From the NCBI GenBank assembly GCA_016293435.1, contig JAEDEG010000136.1, positions 1 to 6,423 on the forward strand: a DNA stretch of 6,423 nt. The letters run 5' to 3'. Of the stretch, positions 6,062 through 6,423 are shown piece after piece. The DNA is from Clostridia bacterium. Lineage in GTDB: Bacteria > Bacillota > Clostridia > UMGS1810. The notes under the pieces were generated by a model, which searched no databases, was not told the DNA's origin, and saw nothing but the letters and a program-made list of their open reading frames with translations. Position 1 is the stretch's first letter; each line of letters starts with the position of its first letter. A program made the position numbers and the translations under genes.

Positions 6062-6423
6062 ATGAAAAAAATCTCACTTGGCATATTAGCCCATGTAGAC
6101 TCGGGCAAAACCACCCTTTCGGAGAGCCTGCTCTACACCGCGGGTCAAATATCAAAGCAGGGACGTGTGGATCACGGCGATGCTTTTTTGGATACCGACC
6201 AAATTGAAAAAGACAGAGGAATTACCATATTTACAAAGCAGGCTGTCATAAACTTCAAAGACACCTCCGTTACCTTGGTAGATACTCCCGGTCATGTAGA
6301 CTTTTCGGCAGAGGCGGAAAGGTCTCTTTGTGTTATAGATTATGCAGTTTTGGTAATAAGTGCAACCGACGGTGTGCAGAGCCACACCCGCACCTTGTGG
6401 CGGCTGCTTTCGGAGTATAATAT
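6062..6423 (+). CDS. TetM/EF-G-like translational GTPase, N-terminal 120 residues (3' end outside window)
   Basis: The frame from ATG 6062 is open to the right edge, so only 120 codons are present. It is the G domain of an EF-G/TetM-type GTPase. G1 is AHVDSGKTT (residues 10-18), G2 is RGIT (52-55) and G3 is DTPGH (74-78), with H78 at the catalytic histidine position; the SATDGVQSHT segment (100-109) is also typical. The opening KKISLGILAHVDSGKTTLSE resembles TetM/TetO/TetW ribosomal protection proteins more than EF-G, which usually starts RNIGIMAHIDAGKTT. Ribosomal protection proteins dislodge tetracycline; divergent chromosomal relatives may be translation factors of unknown role. It starts 2 nt after the transporter stop with no clear Shine-Dalgarno, suggesting translational coupling. 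The leader peptide and attenuator typical of tet(M) are absent. Resistance should not be assumed. Confidence 0.88.
   Translation, partial: MKKISLGILAHVDSGKTTLSESLLYTAGQISKQGRVDHGDAFLDTDQIEKDRGITIFTKQAVINFKDTSVTLVDTPGHVDFSAEAERSLCVIDYAVLVISATDGVQSHTRTLWRLLSEYN

Noticed and set aside
6152..6385. 77-codon minus strand open frame at the right end
   Set aside because: It lies antisense to the TetM-like GTPase, whose G1-G3 motifs clearly mark the + frame as coding. No supporting start signals or motifs.

Overview
The window looks like a fragment of a gut-type Firmicutes (Clostridia) chromosome, most plausibly from an Oscillospiraceae-like or related lineage. The evidence is the style of the BspA-type leucine-rich-repeat surface protein with an InlB-like repeat and a characteristic clostridial tail, strong GAGGTG/AAAGGAGA ribosome binding sites, a PfoR-like EIIC membrane protein, and a chromosomal TetM-like GTPase. 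The lineage is inferred from protein style only; there is no rRNA or other marker gene here.

Layout: (1) Positions 1-2443 are the 3' part of a large secreted or surface protein. Its start lies left of the window. It consists of 23-residue BspA/LRR_5 repeats encoded by a 69-bp DNA unit, interrupted by non-repeat modules, then one InlB B-repeat-like domain and a C-terminal beta-type tail. (2) Positions 2444-2735 are intergenic (292 bp) and dense in structure: a strong rho-independent terminator, a second perfect hairpin, a small GC hairpin, a third A/T-rich hairpin, and then a good extended -10 promoter with a 15-bp palindrome over its -35. (3) Positions 2736 to the right edge hold four tightly packed + strand genes, very probably one operon: a PfoR-like PTS EIIC membrane protein, O-acetylhomoserine sulfhydrylase (metY), an EamA/DMT transporter, and the first 120 codons of a TetM/EF-G-like translational GTPase that runs off the window. 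Gaps between them are 37, 14 and 2 nt, and no terminator is visible between them.

The surface protein and the operon appear to be independent transcription units separated by terminators. Within the operon, MetY makes homocysteine (or methionine precursors) from O-acetylhomoserine and sulfide. The two membrane proteins could plausibly move a related metabolite, but no substrate can be read from sequence. The TetM-like factor may be a passenger, or a ribosome-protection or translation factor; it lacks the classical tet leader. No RNA genes, CRISPR arrays, insertion sequences or riboswitches were found. The most interesting points are the homogenised 69-bp repeat array, a 107-bp internal direct repeat offset by exactly 13 repeat lengths, and the promoter enclosed by an inverted repeat that also covers the ribosome binding site.
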